Assembly (NCBI RefSeq): GCF_004799645.1
Contig: NZ_CP031305.1
Span: 186,001 to 250,000, forward strand
Reading direction: 5' to 3'
DNA from: Natronorubrum bangense
GTDB lineage: Archaea; Halobacteriota; Halobacteria; Halobacteriales; Natrialbaceae
DNA: 64,000 bases
Numbering within the stretch: the first letter of the stretch is position 1; every line of letters begins with the position of its first letter. Of this stretch, positions 63,947 through 64,000 are shown piece by piece. Below the pieces are notes generated by a model, which worked only from the letters and a program-made list of their open reading frames with translations, was not told the origin of the DNA and made no database searches. Made by a program: the position numbers and the translations under genes.

Positions 63947-64000
63947 TCAGCCGAGCGTTGGCGTGAACCGATCGTCCCCGAGGAAGTTCCAGATGTGACC
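63947..64000 (-). CDS. C-terminal end of a minus-strand gene cut by the window
   Basis: The minus strand from the window edge reads GHIWNFLGDDRFTPTLG followed by TGA at 63949-63947. The gene begins outside the window. The stretch is plausible protein, but too short to assign a family. Confidence 0.4.
   Translation of the reverse strand, partial: GHIWNFLGDDRFTPTLG

Noticed and set aside
1..64000. CRISPR array, tRNA, rRNA, insertion sequence or prophage
   Set aside because: No regularly spaced identical repeats with unique spacers, no TpsiC-arm-like words in a cloverleaf context outside coding genes, no ribosomal RNA motifs and no transposase or integrase reading frame were found.

Overview
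The window is haloarchaeal chromosomal DNA, most likely from the Natrialbales (Natronorubrum/Haloterrigena/Natrinema-like; the genus is inference). The signs are high-GC DNA, strongly acidic proteins, Tat-type lipoprotein signals with an LAGC lipobox, TATA promoters placed for leaderless mRNAs, and haloarchaeal marker families: FtsZ1, CetZ, bacterioopsin-activator (HTH_10) regulators, DUF7344 HTH proteins, geranylgeranyl reductase, Dtd2, TFS and deoxyhypusine synthase. I found no rRNA, tRNA, CRISPR array, transposase or prophage.

Layout. 1-3.5 kb: end of an M20 amidohydrolase, a DUF4397 lipoprotein with a His/Asp repeat tail, a geranylgeranyl reductase and a divergent 2Fe-2S ferredoxin. 3.7-9.4 kb: the most unusual locus, a tightly packed seven-gene same-strand run coding for an R2lox-type Mn/Fe ligand-binding oxidase, an enoyl-reductase-like MDR enzyme, an acyl carrier protein, a FabF-like ketosynthase, a holo-ACP synthase, a malonyl-CoA:ACP transacylase and a FabG-like ketoreductase. 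It looks like a bacterial-type (type II) acyl/polyketide chain builder in an archaeon, coupled to an oxidase whose known relatives bind a long-chain fatty acid. 9.6-17.6 kb: ftsZ1, dtd2, a PAS/GAF bacterioopsin-activator-like sensor, an HTH regulator, a Na+/Ca2+ exchanger and a universal stress protein. 17.7-22.8 kb: aroE, a helix-hairpin-helix protein and a pabB-pabA-pabC type operon (shikimate to chorismate to p-aminobenzoate). 22.8-31.4 kb: mixed housekeeping genes (saccharopine-dehydrogenase-like, Rieske, small regulators, sugar nucleotidyltransferase, Dph6, DUF373, SppA, coiled-coil protein).

31.4-32.0 kb is a gene-free stretch with a strong promoter and two stem-loops, a candidate non-coding RNA locus. 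32-43 kb: cetZ, DUF5791, an epimerase, a DHH phosphoesterase, a phosphohexomutase, TFS and a coiled-coil protein/smc/scpA chromosome-segregation cluster. 43.9-52.6 kb: a MATE exporter, glutamate-cysteine ligase plus a glutamine-amidotransferase-like protein, a phosphoribosyltransferase, thiC with a palindromic operator candidate, a lipoprotein hydrolase lacking its serine nucleophile, and a PhzF-like enzyme. Three related hairpin repeats lie between these genes, and a fourth relative lies at 31.8 kb. 52.9-58.5 kb: an HTH regulator divergent from a 3-hydroxybutyrate-dehydrogenase-like/acyl-CoA-synthetase pair, deoxyhypusine synthase and a cupin. 58.6-63.8 kb: a lactate module, with a fused LutB-type Fe-S protein and LutC facing a lactate permease across a 656-bp regulatory region that holds a 22-bp-period repeat.

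How the genes work together: separate modules serve lipid modification (GGR plus ferredoxin), ACP-dependent acyl synthesis plus oxidation, pABA synthesis, cell division and chromosome organisation (FtsZ1, CetZ, SMC/ScpA), thiol metabolism, hydroxybutyrate use and lactate use. Homology calls come from reading motifs by eye; no database search was run.
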